DNA of 39,383 nucleotides from an uncultured Aureispira sp. (lineage in GTDB: Bacteria > Bacteroidota > Bacteroidia > Chitinophagales > Saprospiraceae). Positions 31,734 to 39,383 of this stretch are shown in pieces (the stretch's first letter is position 1; every line of letters starts with the position of its first letter). The notes under the pieces were generated by a model. It made no database searches, was not told where the DNA came from, and saw nothing but the letters and a program-made list of their open reading frames with translations. Location: the NCBI GenBank assembly GCA_905480075.1, contig CAJQOX010000261.1, positions 1 to 39,383 of the forward strand. Reading direction: 5' to 3'. The position numbers and the translations under genes are program-made.

Positions 31734-34730
31734 TCATTCATTGGAAGCAGGTTCTGAAATAACAGCATCATAAACTACTTCTTGTATTCTGGAACGGATA
31801 TCCTTTCTGATTAGTGTCATATTTTCCCCTGAAGGAAAGGTTCTGTTTGATAAAAAAAGATATACTATTTTATTTTCAGGATCTCCCCAGGCGCCAATTC
31901 CTGTAAAACCCTGATGTCCGAATGTCATATCAGAAGCCTGGTAAGCAACATTAATAGAATTTTTGGGTTCAGAACTTACTTCCTTTCTGTCAAAGCCAAT
32001 ACCCCTGCGTGAATCCTTACTGAATTTAGCAGTAAATTTTTTGACAGTAGCCTCTTTCAAATATCTTTTACCACCATATTCTCCACCATTAATCAGCATC
32101 TGATAAATGGCCGACAGGTCCTGTGCATTGGAGAACAAACCGGCATGTCCCGAAACACCATTAAGCATGCCTGCCCCCATATCATGTACATCACCCTGAA
32201 CCACCTGATAGCGAAAATACTGATCGTATTCAGTAGGGATTATCTGATTCCGGGGAACACCTTCCTTAAGCGGGTTGAACATAGCAGTAGTAAGTCCCAT
32301 TGGCCGGTAAAAGGTTTCGTTAGCATATTCATCGAGGCCCATTCCTGATACGTTTTTAATCAGTTTGGCAAAGAGGTAAAACCCAAGATCACTGTATTTA
32401 TAGTTTCGTTTTCTTCGTAAATCCTGATCATAAATAGGTTGCCAAAGTACAGAATCTATCTTTGACTGGGCAAAATAAAGATTTTCAGCAATACGTATCT
32501 TATAATCCTCACTTTCTTCTTCAGCATAATACCTGCCCATAATGGGTTTTTTAAACTTGTCCAGTGTTTTCACATAAAAGGGAATCCAGGGTTTTAGTCC
32601 TGCTTTGTGTAACATAATATCTCTGATGGTCATTCTCGATTTATTCGTGCCTCTCAATTCAGGAAGATAGAAACTGAGGGGCTGATTGATATCTAATTTA
32701 CCTTCATCCACTAATCGCATTATAGAGATAGTAGTTGCTGCTACTTTGGTAACTGAAGCAAGGTCGTAAACATTGTCGAGTTTCACCCTTTTTTGTTTTT
32801 TATAGGTATAGTGACCAAAGGTTCTGTGATAAGCAATTTTACCATCTTTTGCCACGAGTACCTGACAACCCGGGGAAGCCTTGGCACGAATCATTTCGGC
32901 AGCGATTTTATCAATACGGGCAAGAATTTTTGAATCGAGCCCGGTTTCTTCAGGGCTTGAAGCATAAACCATTTTTTGGACTTCGGTATCTTTTCCCATA
33001 GCATATCTGAATTTTTTAGAGGCAGTAACAGGCAATCTCCCCCTGAAAGGCAGGGCACCTACTACGGCTCGTGCAGTTAATTTCTGAGTAAGGTTTTCAT
33101 CGTTATAAGCCACTACAACAGCCTGTGCAGAAGGAAAATTTTTGAGTGCATAGGGACTGCCGAAAGCAACCACAAGCACTTTTGTTTTGGCGCTTAATTG
33201 TTTCACAAACTTCTGAATTCCGGCAGAGACACCAAAATTGCTATTAATTTTTTTGTTGAGATTGTGCACAGCTACAATTACGAGGTCTTTTTTTGCCAGT
33301 TGATTGATACGTGCAGCAGATACTGAGGATTTCGAATTAAAATGGTCCTGTACAGAATATCTTTTCAATTCCTTCTGAAAGGGAGTTTCTGCTTTGGCAG
33401 TCCCCACGGATATACAGGCTATTTTTTTCTTACCAAGCGGGAGCAGGTCCGTTTCATCTATGAGCGTTAGCGCATTAGATACAATATCATTTTTAAGCTC
33501 ACTGTTTTCCAGTATATTCAGTCGTTTAACGACATTTGTTGCATTAACGGGTTTATATTTAAAGAGTCCCATATTATATTTTGCATGTAGAATTTTACGA
33601 ACTCTTCTGTCAATTTCATTCCATGTAATCAGATTACTGTCTATCGCCTCGTATATTTTCTTTTTTGCCTTGGGGATATCCTGAGTAACCAGTAAAATAT
33701 CATTTCCTGCCAACAATGCACGCAAATCCGTTTCCCCATCTTTGAAATGTTTTGTTACTCCTCTCATATTCAAGGCATCAGTAAAGATGAGCCCTTTGTA
33801 TCCGAGCGTTTCTTTCAGCAATCCGGTTACAGCAGGTTTTGAAAGGGTGATAGGTAAATTAGGAGTGGAATCGAGTGCCGGAATATGCAGGTGCGCTACC
33901 ATAACAGACTGTACTCCGTGCTGTGCCAGATTTTTAAATGGATAGAGTTCTATACTATCAAGTCTTTGCAAGCTGTGATTGATAACAGGCAGGTCTTTAT
34001 GAGAATCCACATCGGTATCTCCGTGCCCGGGAAAATGTTTGGCACAGGCCATCACTCCGTTATCCTGCAAGCCACTGATATACTGAAAAGATTTAGCAGT
34101 AACATTTTCTCGGTTTTCCCCAAAGGAACGGTCACCGATAACAGGATTGGCAGGATTGTTATTAACATCCACCACCGGTGCAAAATTAATGTGTATGCCC
34201 ATTGCCTTACATTCATTAGCTACAGCAGCACCAAATTCATAGATCAATGCATTATTCTGTATCGCCCCCATCATGAGCTGACGAGGAAATTTTACAGAGG
34301 CTGATACTCTCATATTCGTCCCCCATTCGGCATCCATCGCCATCATCATAGGAAATTTGGACCTCGCCTGATATTTGTTGGTCAGTGAGGCAATTTTGTC
34401 TTCCAGCCCCCTGAAGAAAATAATACCTCCGATTTTGTGGCTGTCAATATCGTGCAGAATTTTCTTTTCGTCAGATGCCCCCTTAGGTGGATAGGCCCCC
34501 ACCATAAATAATTGCCCCAACTTCTCATTTTGAGACATCTTAGCAAATTGTGCATCCACCCAGGCAGCTTCTTTCTTACGTTTTTCCTCCGCATGCTTTA
34601 TTTCCCGTCCAATAGAATCCTGCATAAACTGAATACGAGCCATTGAAACAGCATCCGGAATATCGGATTGACACATAAAAAAACTAACAGCCACAACAGT
34701 AAAAACAGATAATAAAATTCTCAGGGTCAT
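31734..34730 (-). CDS. GH3 beta-N-acetylhexosaminidase fused to a beta-lactamase-like serine hydrolase
   Basis: A 998-residue exported protein; the frame extends 12 codons upstream, but MTLRILLSVFTVVAVSFF is a better signal sequence. Residues about 55-400 form a GH3 domain of the NagZ type: substrate-binding KHFPGHGDTDVDSH (catalytic His232 of the family's Asp/His dyad region) and nucleophile Asp318 in LIFTDALNM. A GH3 C-terminal alpha/beta sandwich follows (about 420-590). The C-terminal third is a class C beta-lactamase fold with Ser659-x-x-Lys662 in ASVTKVA, Tyr779 in YSDLGF and His939 in HQGFTG. NagZ-type enzymes cut GlcNAc from anhydro-muropeptides, and the hydrolase could act on the peptide or ester part, so one chain may process cell-wall fragments twice. 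Similar fusions exist in Bacteroidota. Confidence 0.9.
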   Translation of the reverse strand: MTLRILLSVFTVVAVSFFMCQSDIPDAVSMARIQFMQDSIGREIKHAEEKRKKEAAWVDAQFAKMSQNEKLGQLFMVGAYPPKGASDEKKILHDIDSHKIGGIIFFRGLEDKIASLTNKYQARSKFPMMMAMDAEWGTNMRVSASVKFPRQLMMGAIQNNALIYEFGAAVANECKAMGIHINFAPVVDVNNNPANPVIGDRSFGENRENVTAKSFQYISGLQDNGVMACAKHFPGHGDTDVDSHKDLPVINHSLQRLDSIELYPFKNLAQHGVQSVMVAHLHIPALDSTPNLPITLSKPAVTGLLKETLGYKGLIFTDALNMRGVTKHFKDGETDLRALLAGNDILLVTQDIPKAKKKIYEAIDSNLITWNEIDRRVRKILHAKYNMGLFKYKPVNATNVVKRLNILENSELKNDIVSNALTLIDETDLLPLGKKKIACISVGTAKAETPFQKELKRYSVQDHFNSKSSVSAARINQLAKKDLVIVAVHNLNKKINSNFGVSAGIQKFVKQLSAKTKVLVVAFGSPYALKNFPSAQAVVVAYNDENLTQKLTARAVVGALPFRGRLPVTASKKFRYAMGKDTEVQKMVYASSPEETGLDSKILARIDKIAAEMIRAKASPGCQVLVAKDGKIAYHRTFGHYTYKKQKRVKLDNVYDLASVTKVAATTISIMRLVDEGKLDINQPLSFYLPELRGTNKSRMTIRDIMLHKAGLKPWIPFYVKTLDKFKKPIMGRYYAEEESEDYKIRIAENLYFAQSKIDSVLWQPIYDQDLRRKRNYKYSDLGFYLFAKLIKNVSGMGLDEYANETFYRPMGLTTAMFNPLKEGVPRNQIIPTEYDQYFRYQVVQGDVHDMGAGMLNGVSGHAGLFSNAQDLSAIYQMLINGGEYGGKRYLKEATVKKFTAKFSKDSRRGIGFDRKEVSSEPKNSINVAYQASDMTFGHQGFTGIGAWGDPENKIVYLFLSNRTFPSGENMTLIRKDIRSRIQEVVYDAVISEPASNE

Positions 34731-34893
34731 TCTCAGAAAGATAATAAAACAGTAAAAAAATAACATTGCTTAAAGGTATAAATCAATCCATCAAACAAAA
34801 AATTTTTAATTAAAATAAAAATTAAATTATTTCTATTTTTATTTTGTTAACATAAAAATGTTACCTTTTAGATGGTGTTTGTAAACTAAATGA

Positions 34894-35640
34894 ATGAAAA
34901 AAAAATTAAGGTATATACAATCTTTTTTCCCATTTTTTCAGGATGTAAGATATACAATTAAGTTTTTCTTTATGAGATTGTTTAAAAGACCTCATGAAAA
35001 AGACTTTAATGCCTTAAGCCTATTCAATAACAAATCGAGCGATATTTTTATTGATATCGGTTCCAACAGAGGTGAGTCTATTTTATCTATTATAGTCTCC
35101 TGCAAAAACATACCTGTTATTCATGGCTTTGAACCCAACAAATTTATTTATGATAAATTAAATAATAAATTCGGTAAGTTACCCTCAGTAAATCTGAATA
35201 ATTTGGGTATGGGAAATAAAACTGAAAACAAAACATTATTTGTCCCCTTTTACAGAAAATGGATGTTCGACGGTCTGTCTTCTTTTCATTATGAATTCGC
35301 TCAGGGATGGTTGAAAAACAGATTGTGGAGATACAAGGAAAGTAATCTGAACATTAAAGAAATTGAATGTAACATTAAAGTTCTTGATAATTTCGAACTC
35401 AATCCATTTTTCATCAAAATTGATGTTCAGGGCTATGAAATAGAAGTTCTACAGGGTGCAAAAGAAACTATTTTTAAAAACAAACCCATCATTCTTATAG
35501 AATCAATCACGCCTAATATCATAAATTTTCTCAGTGAATTGAATTATAAATTCTACTTTTTTTCCTCGGGTAAATTTCACGAAGGTGCAGGTACCTTGAA
35601 TACCTTTTGTATTACCGATGGTAAACTCCCGAAAACATAG
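34894..35640 (+). CDS. FkbM-family SAM-dependent methyltransferase
   Basis: A 248-residue methyltransferase. SAM motif I is FIDIGSNRGESI (about 52-63), motif II-like HGFEPNKFIYDKL follows, and the family hallmark FFIKIDVQGYEIEVLQGAKE lies near 171-190, ending with PIILIES. FkbM members O-methylate sugars or polyketides. The N-terminal 30 residues are aromatic and basic (IQSFFPFFQDVRYTIKFFFM), possibly membrane-associated. It stands alone with its own terminator and no polysaccharide cluster next to it, so the substrate is unknown; cell-surface glycan methylation is a reasonable guess. Confidence 0.87.
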   Translation: MKKKLRYIQSFFPFFQDVRYTIKFFFMRLFKRPHEKDFNALSLFNNKSSDIFIDIGSNRGESILSIIVSCKNIPVIHGFEPNKFIYDKLNNKFGKLPSVNLNNLGMGNKTENKTLFVPFYRKWMFDGLSSFHYEFAQGWLKNRLWRYKESNLNIKEIECNIKVLDNFELNPFFIKIDVQGYEIEVLQGAKETIFKNKPIILIESITPNIINFLSELNYKFYFFSSGKFHEGAGTLNTFCITDGKLPKT

Positions 35641-35645
35641 AAAAA

Positions 35646-35684
35646 TAAAGTACTGAAGTCAAAGGCCTCAGTACTTTAGTTTTG
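35646..35684. terminator. bidirectional terminator between convergent genes
   Basis: TAAAGTACTGA and its exact reverse complement TCAGTACTTTA (35,668-35,678) form an 11-pair stem followed by GTTTT. It lies between the stops of the FkbM gene and the convergent lipoprotein gene. Confidence 0.8.
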
Positions 35685-35701
35685 AGAAAAACTAGATTAA
35701 G

Positions 35702-36697
35702 TTAAGGACAGGATTGTAAACAATAATTACTATACCATCCCCAACGATTGGTCCCGGGAAAAGAAGTTCCATCACTCCAGGCGGTTTCAGATGAATTGGT
35801 ACAGGGGTTTGTAACTGCTGCATGTGCTGCTATTATTAAACATTCCGGGAGTCCGGATAAAGGAATTGAATAGGTGTAAGACTGTGTTCCTGTTGCATGA
35901 TTATCACTATATGGAAATTGTCCGGGGATAGGGACATTGGCATTATTAACAGGCAAATCTTCTGCTAATCCAACAAATAAATGTGTTTCTTCCAGTTCCC
36001 AACACCCTGAGAGATTCCAGCTTACATACAAATAATCATCGTCATTCACTACAATAAGGTTCCCCACAGGAATTGTCTGCCCTCCGAAAATCTGAAAAGT
36101 ATCGGCAATAATTTCACAACAGGACTGAACACAATAAGAATAATAGGTGGCCCAGCTGCCTTGTTGAGTAATCGGGTCACCATCGGCCCACCCTGTCTCA
36201 GATTGTATAATATTTCCGTTTTCATCAACAAGGTGCAATTCAGCATGCAAGGCAATGATAAAGCAAGTATCCAAAGAGGACAAAGGAAAGGTCCATGAAT
36301 AAGTAGTAATCATAGGGTTGTGTGTATTGCAATATGGAAACTGACCTATTTGAGGGTTGCCGGCATTGTTGACGGGAAGCCCCGAAAGGTTGCCTACATA
36401 TAGATGGGTTTTTCCTATTTCCCAACCTCCTGAAGTGGTGATTGTAATAAATAGGTCGGTACTGTTATTGGAAATTGTTACATTTCCGGCAAGAATATGC
36501 TGCCCGGCATAAAAATTTATTACTTCAGGAGTCCCACAGGGTGTTCCTGTAGATAATGAATTGCTTTGGACGGAATAATTAAAATTGTTATTTGATTCTG
36601 CAGGTTTTGGGCTGAAGTTTTTTACCTCTTCCTTTTCACAGGAAATCATGAAAATGAAAATGAAAGGAATAATTGATAATTTAAAGTAAGTTTTCAT
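35702..36697 (-). CDS. lipoprotein with two tandem repeats of an unrecognised domain
   Basis: A 331-residue lipoprotein (lipobox FMISC, Cys20) followed by an Asn/Ser-rich linker and two copies of a beta-rich domain of about 130 residues. Shared landmarks in order are: INFYAGQHILAGNVTI against FQIFGGQTIPVGNLIV; GGWEIGKTHLYVGNLSGLP against GCWELEETHLFVGLAEDLP; NPQIGQFPYCNTHN against NVPIPGQFPYSDNH; FIIALHAEL against LIIAAHAAV; ETGWADG against ETAWSDG; and WATYYSYCVQSC against WGWYSNYCLQSC. Each copy has conserved Cys residues that could form disulfides. I recall the domain from other Bacteroidota surface proteins but know no function; a ligand-binding jelly-roll is plausible. It stands alone, upstream of the 378-bp gap before the GH9 gene. 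Confidence 0.75.
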   Translation of the reverse strand: MKTYFKLSIIPFIFIFMISCEKEEVKNFSPKPAESNNNFNYSVQSNSLSTGTPCGTPEVINFYAGQHILAGNVTISNNSTDLFITITTSGGWEIGKTHLYVGNLSGLPVNNAGNPQIGQFPYCNTHNPMITTYSWTFPLSSLDTCFIIALHAELHLVDENGNIIQSETGWADGDPITQQGSWATYYSYCVQSCCEIIADTFQIFGGQTIPVGNLIVVNDDDYLYVSWNLSGCWELEETHLFVGLAEDLPVNNANVPIPGQFPYSDNHATGTQSYTYSIPLSGLPECLIIAAHAAVTNPCTNSSETAWSDGTSFPGTNRWGWYSNYCLQSCP

Positions 36698-37074
36698 AGT
36701 TTAGGTATTAATCAGTGAAAAAAGGTTATTAATAATAACTCGAATTCAATAAATGATAAATACTTTAAACCGTAGAAAGGGATAGTGACTATATATTTAT
36801 TATCTCAGACTGTTTTGTTTGTAGGCCTGAATAGCAGGTAGTGCTGCAGAGTAAAGAAAAGGAAAGTAAGCTTTGGAATATTTTTAGAGGCTACAAAATA
36901 GTTTTATTAGGTTTTATTGCCTCTTTGACAATGCTTATTTCAAAATGGTTGGAATTTATAAAATTTTAATTGCTTTTTTGTTTACAAAGCAAAATTTTAT
37001 ATAAAAAAGCAACAAAAATGTAATTACATAACATTTAACCTTAGATTTATTGATTATTAAATTTAGATGAAGCA
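36698..37074. other. intergenic gap before the GH9 gene
   Basis: This AT-rich gap between divergent genes presumably holds both promoters. It contains two inverted repeats: AGAGGC/GCCTCT at 36,886-36,924 and TTGCTTTTTT/AAAAAAGCAA at 36,970-37,012, plus a possible 42-codon membrane ORF at 36,841-36,969. I see no perfect TAnnTTTG box and no RNA gene. Confidence 0.6.
36841..36969 (+). CDS. possible small single-span membrane protein (GTG start), doubtful
   Basis: A 42-codon frame begins at GTG 36,841 and stops at TAA 36,967-36,969. It has a charged N-terminus (LQSKEKESKLWNIFRGYK) and then a hydrophobic stretch IVLLGFIASLTMLISKW, the topology of a small inner-membrane protein. No ATG start and no recognised family, so it may be chance; the inverted repeat at 36,886-36,924 lies inside it. 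Confidence 0.2.
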   Translation: MLQSKEKESKLWNIFRGYKIVLLGFIASLTMLISKWLEFIKF

Positions 37075-39383
37075 ATGAAAAGAAATATACAGATTGTTAT
37101 AAGCCTGCTAATTATCAATTCATCTTTTTCCTTTAGTCAAAACTTTTTACTTTTTGACGGAGAGATACCTTCCGTGAGCAGTTGCACTTTTCCCTACGGC
37201 GGTGCTGATTCGCTGAACTCATATGCCGGAACCTATTGCTTTCAGGGCAACCCCGATCAGTGGCATTCTCCTGGCATTAACCTGGGTTGTCAAAATGCAT
37301 GGCGAGCAGATTTAAGTGGATTCGATGAACTATGGTTTTATGCTAAAGCAAGTGAAACCGGAAAAAAGATCAATCTGGGTTTTTATGGATGGCCCTATGT
37401 GAGCAATGCTGTCGACATAGATCCTTATGGTCCTGCAGCCCTCGATACTGTATATCAATTGTATAAAATACCTTTGGACTCCCTTCGCACTCCTTCCTAC
37501 AATCTTGCCTCGGTTGAGATATTGTATTTTGGCACTGCTATGCCGGGAGACACGCACAAGATTTATGTCGATGAAATATGGGCTATAGATATTACTCCTA
37601 ACGATATTAACAGATATAAAATAATTTCCGAAGATGTCATTCGATTGGACATCAAAGACCGTTATGATACAACTCAGGTTCAGATACTAACTGACTACAC
37701 ACTGCAAAGTCTTACAGACAGCAATTACCTGAATCCTTTAAACCCCTTAAAAAACGGGATGAGATACTATGTAAAAGGCTTTGAAGACATTTCAACAATG
37801 GCTGTTGTACAGCTTAAGAACGAATTGTTCCTGAATTTCCCATTTCCTTTAATTAACGGACATAGTTATACTTTGACGATACAAAACATATCAGATCTTG
37901 CGGGAAATAATTTCACACAACCACAACAACTTACGATCAATTATAACGAAGAAACAGAAATCACCGGAACCGTCAAAGCCAATCATATCGGTTATCAGCC
38001 CGGGGCACCCAAATTCGGTTATGTAGGAAATTATCTGGGCAGTTCCGGTGCCCTGACAATATCAATAGACAGTTTTGAGATCCGGGACAGTCTGACACAT
38101 GCCAAGGTTTTCGGTGGCGTACCGAATTACCGTGGACCTGACTACAGGCTTAGTGGTGAAGATATATATGATTGTGATTTTTCTGCTCTGACTACTGAAG
38201 GAAACTACTATCTGTATGTACCGGGTGCGGGTCGGAGTTATAATTTCAGTATAGACTCACAGGTATATAACAATGCCTTTTATGTGAGTGCCCGGGGCTT
38301 GTTCTATCAACGGTATAATGCAGTGAACATGCCTTATGCATCATCTGAATATGCAAGAGGCGGTTGTCCTGAACTGTCAGAAATAGACATATCACACAGC
38401 ACATCTGCTGCCTTTAATGCTGCAAGCGACTACCCTGTGGGCACACAGATGAACATAACAGGTGGTTGGTTGGATGCCGGTGACTACGGAAGGTATGTGC
38501 CTACTGCAGCTTTGGCTGTAAATTTAATCATGACGGCCTATGAAATATACCCTGAACGTTTCACCGACAATTTTCTGGATATTCCCGAATCGGGGAACGG
38601 AGTACCTGATCTGTTGGATGAAGCAAGAGTGGAACTCGACTGGCTTTTGCAAATGCAGGCACCTGACGGAGGCGTCTACTTTAAGGTTACCACTCCTGCC
38701 TATGCAGGGTCTATGCCGGCACAGGATACTTTCCTGAGATATATAGCTGAAAAGACCACCTTTTCGACAGGACATTTTGCTGCTGTGATGGCAGAGGCTT
38801 ACCGGGTTTATCATGCCTTTGATTCTGTTTATGCAGATACCTGCCTGAACCGGGCTTTACTTGCCTGGCAATTTCTTGAAAATCATCCTACAGAAATTCC
38901 GGTTGGAGGCTTCAGTAATCTGGGTAATGGTGGCGGTGGCACTTATGGAGATCCCGGCGGAGATGCCGATGAACGTGCCTGGGCGGCGGCAGAACTCTAC
39001 AAAAGCACCGGAGATACCGCATTTCACAGTGCCTTCGAATTTTACTGGCTTCAACACAGTCCGGACTGGGGCTGGAATGAATTTCAGCATCATCAGCGAC
39101 GGGCTTCCTGGGCCTATTGTACCACTGATTTCCCAATTGACAGCAACTATTTCAACGCCTATATAAATCTGGTGGAACTGGGAATGGACAATTATCATAT
39201 ACCCCGGGCAAACAGCAATATCTACCGCAACTCCTATCGTTCGGATGTCATTCCATGGATTGGATGGGGGTCCTACGCACAATCTACCAAATATGTCTGG
39301 GAGTTTATCAAGGGGTATCACCTGGTTCCAAAACCGGAGTATCTTGATTATGCCCGCATTAATTTTGATGCACAGCTGGGCAA
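37075..39383 (+). CDS. GH9 endoglucanase/cellulase (partial, runs off the right edge)
   Basis: At least 769 codons are open from ATG 37,075. Signal peptide MKRNIQIVISLLIINSSFSF; then a beta-sandwich domain resembling a carbohydrate-binding module (about 22-180, with YAGTYCFQGNPDQWHSP); a further beta region; the CelD_N Ig-like domain of GH9 enzymes (about 300-385, starting VKANHIGYQPGAPKFGYVG); and the GH9 (alpha/alpha)6 barrel. The catalytic-base motif is GGWLDAGDYGRYVPT (Asp467, Asp470), followed by PESGNGVPDLLDEARVELDW, a strong GH9 signature. The catalytic Glu lies beyond the window. The enzyme should hydrolyse beta-1,4-glucan outside the cytoplasm; whether a T9SS tail follows cannot be seen. 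An earlier ATG at 37,066 only opens a three-codon frame. Confidence 0.92.
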   Translation, partial: MKRNIQIVISLLIINSSFSFSQNFLLFDGEIPSVSSCTFPYGGADSLNSYAGTYCFQGNPDQWHSPGINLGCQNAWRADLSGFDELWFYAKASETGKKINLGFYGWPYVSNAVDIDPYGPAALDTVYQLYKIPLDSLRTPSYNLASVEILYFGTAMPGDTHKIYVDEIWAIDITPNDINRYKIISEDVIRLDIKDRYDTTQVQILTDYTLQSLTDSNYLNPLNPLKNGMRYYVKGFEDISTMAVVQLKNELFLNFPFPLINGHSYTLTIQNISDLAGNNFTQPQQLTINYNEETEITGTVKANHIGYQPGAPKFGYVGNYLGSSGALTISIDSFEIRDSLTHAKVFGGVPNYRGPDYRLSGEDIYDCDFSALTTEGNYYLYVPGAGRSYNFSIDSQVYNNAFYVSARGLFYQRYNAVNMPYASSEYARGGCPELSEIDISHSTSAAFNAASDYPVGTQMNITGGWLDAGDYGRYVPTAALAVNLIMTAYEIYPERFTDNFLDIPESGNGVPDLLDEARVELDWLLQMQAPDGGVYFKVTTPAYAGSMPAQDTFLRYIAEKTTFSTGHFAAVMAEAYRVYHAFDSVYADTCLNRALLAWQFLENHPTEIPVGGFSNLGNGGGGTYGDPGGDADERAWAAAELYKSTGDTAFHSAFEFYWLQHSPDWGWNEFQHHQRRASWAYCTTDFPIDSNYFNAYINLVELGMDNYHIPRANSNIYRNSYRSDVIPWIGWGSYAQSTKYVWEFIKGYHLVPKPEYLDYARINFDAQLG

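Noticed and set aside
34638-34730. Lipobox in the GH3 fusion protein (FFMC at Cys20)
   Set aside because: Met at -1 and Phe at -2/-3 do not fit a lipobox; plain signal-peptide or anchored export is more likely.
38857-39321. 154-codon minus ORF within the GH9 gene
   Set aside because: It is the antisense of a GH9 catalytic domain with clear motifs in the plus frame.
1-39383. CRISPR array, tRNA or rRNA genes, prophage
   Set aside because: I saw no regularly spaced repeats, no tRNA cloverleaf or T-loop signature, and no phage structural or integrase genes. Absence was judged by eye only.

Overview
The window looks like chromosome from a low-GC member of the Bacteroidota; I cannot fix the order or genus. 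The evidence is: secreted proteins with C-terminal tails of the type IX secretion (T9SS) sorting type (an NPxP-like 'YPNP'/'HPNP' motif in two genes); lipoproteins with a Cys-20 lipobox; DUF5686- and DUF6340-type proteins restricted mainly to this phylum; start codons without clear Shine-Dalgarno sequences; and a textbook Bacteroidota promoter (TTG-N20-TATCTTTG) ahead of an RNA gene. There are no tRNA or rRNA genes, no CRISPR array and no prophage. Most genes look like housekeeping or envelope functions, with a light accessory component.

Layout. 1-1,100: the tail of an upstream gene, an IS200-like Y1 transposase, and the signal recognition particle RNA gene on the minus strand with its own promoter and terminators. 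1,149-8,814 (minus): a small outer-membrane barrel protein, two tandem LVIVD-repeat lipoproteins, a GT-C type membrane glycosyltransferase, a serine-hydrolase lipoprotein and a voltage-gated potassium channel with a C-terminal zinc-ribbon-like tail. 9,053-13,151 (plus): a three-gene set (DUF5686 barrel protein, DUF6340-like lipoprotein, AhpD-like protein) ending in a strong bidirectional terminator. 13,199-21,353 (minus): a 1,680-residue secreted protein of unknown function, prmA, a DUF72 protein and a GH113-like glycosidase. 21,472-24,735 (plus): a TauE/SafE permease tightly coupled to a GT4 glycosyltransferase, then a secreted protein whose thioredoxin-fold domain resembles iodothyronine deiodinases. 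24,777-26,393 (minus): a secreted esterase with a T9SS tail. 26,559-30,939 (plus): two tandem subtilisin-family proteases, a YdeI/DUF1801 protein and the 3' remnant of a cytochrome P450 gene. 30,943-34,730 (minus): an uncharacterised membrane-anchored protein and a GH3 glycosidase fused to a beta-lactamase-like domain. 34,894-39,383: an FkbM methyltransferase (plus), a two-repeat lipoprotein (minus) and a GH9 cellulase (plus) that runs off the end.

Together the content suggests a secreting, polymer-degrading heterotroph: GH9 and GH113 act on plant-type polysaccharides, GH3 fused to a serine hydrolase probably recycles cell wall, and proteases and an esterase are exported. The items most worth a second look are the deiodinase-like T9SS protein, the giant secreted protein, and two features that gene callers would miss: the SRP RNA and the truncated P450.
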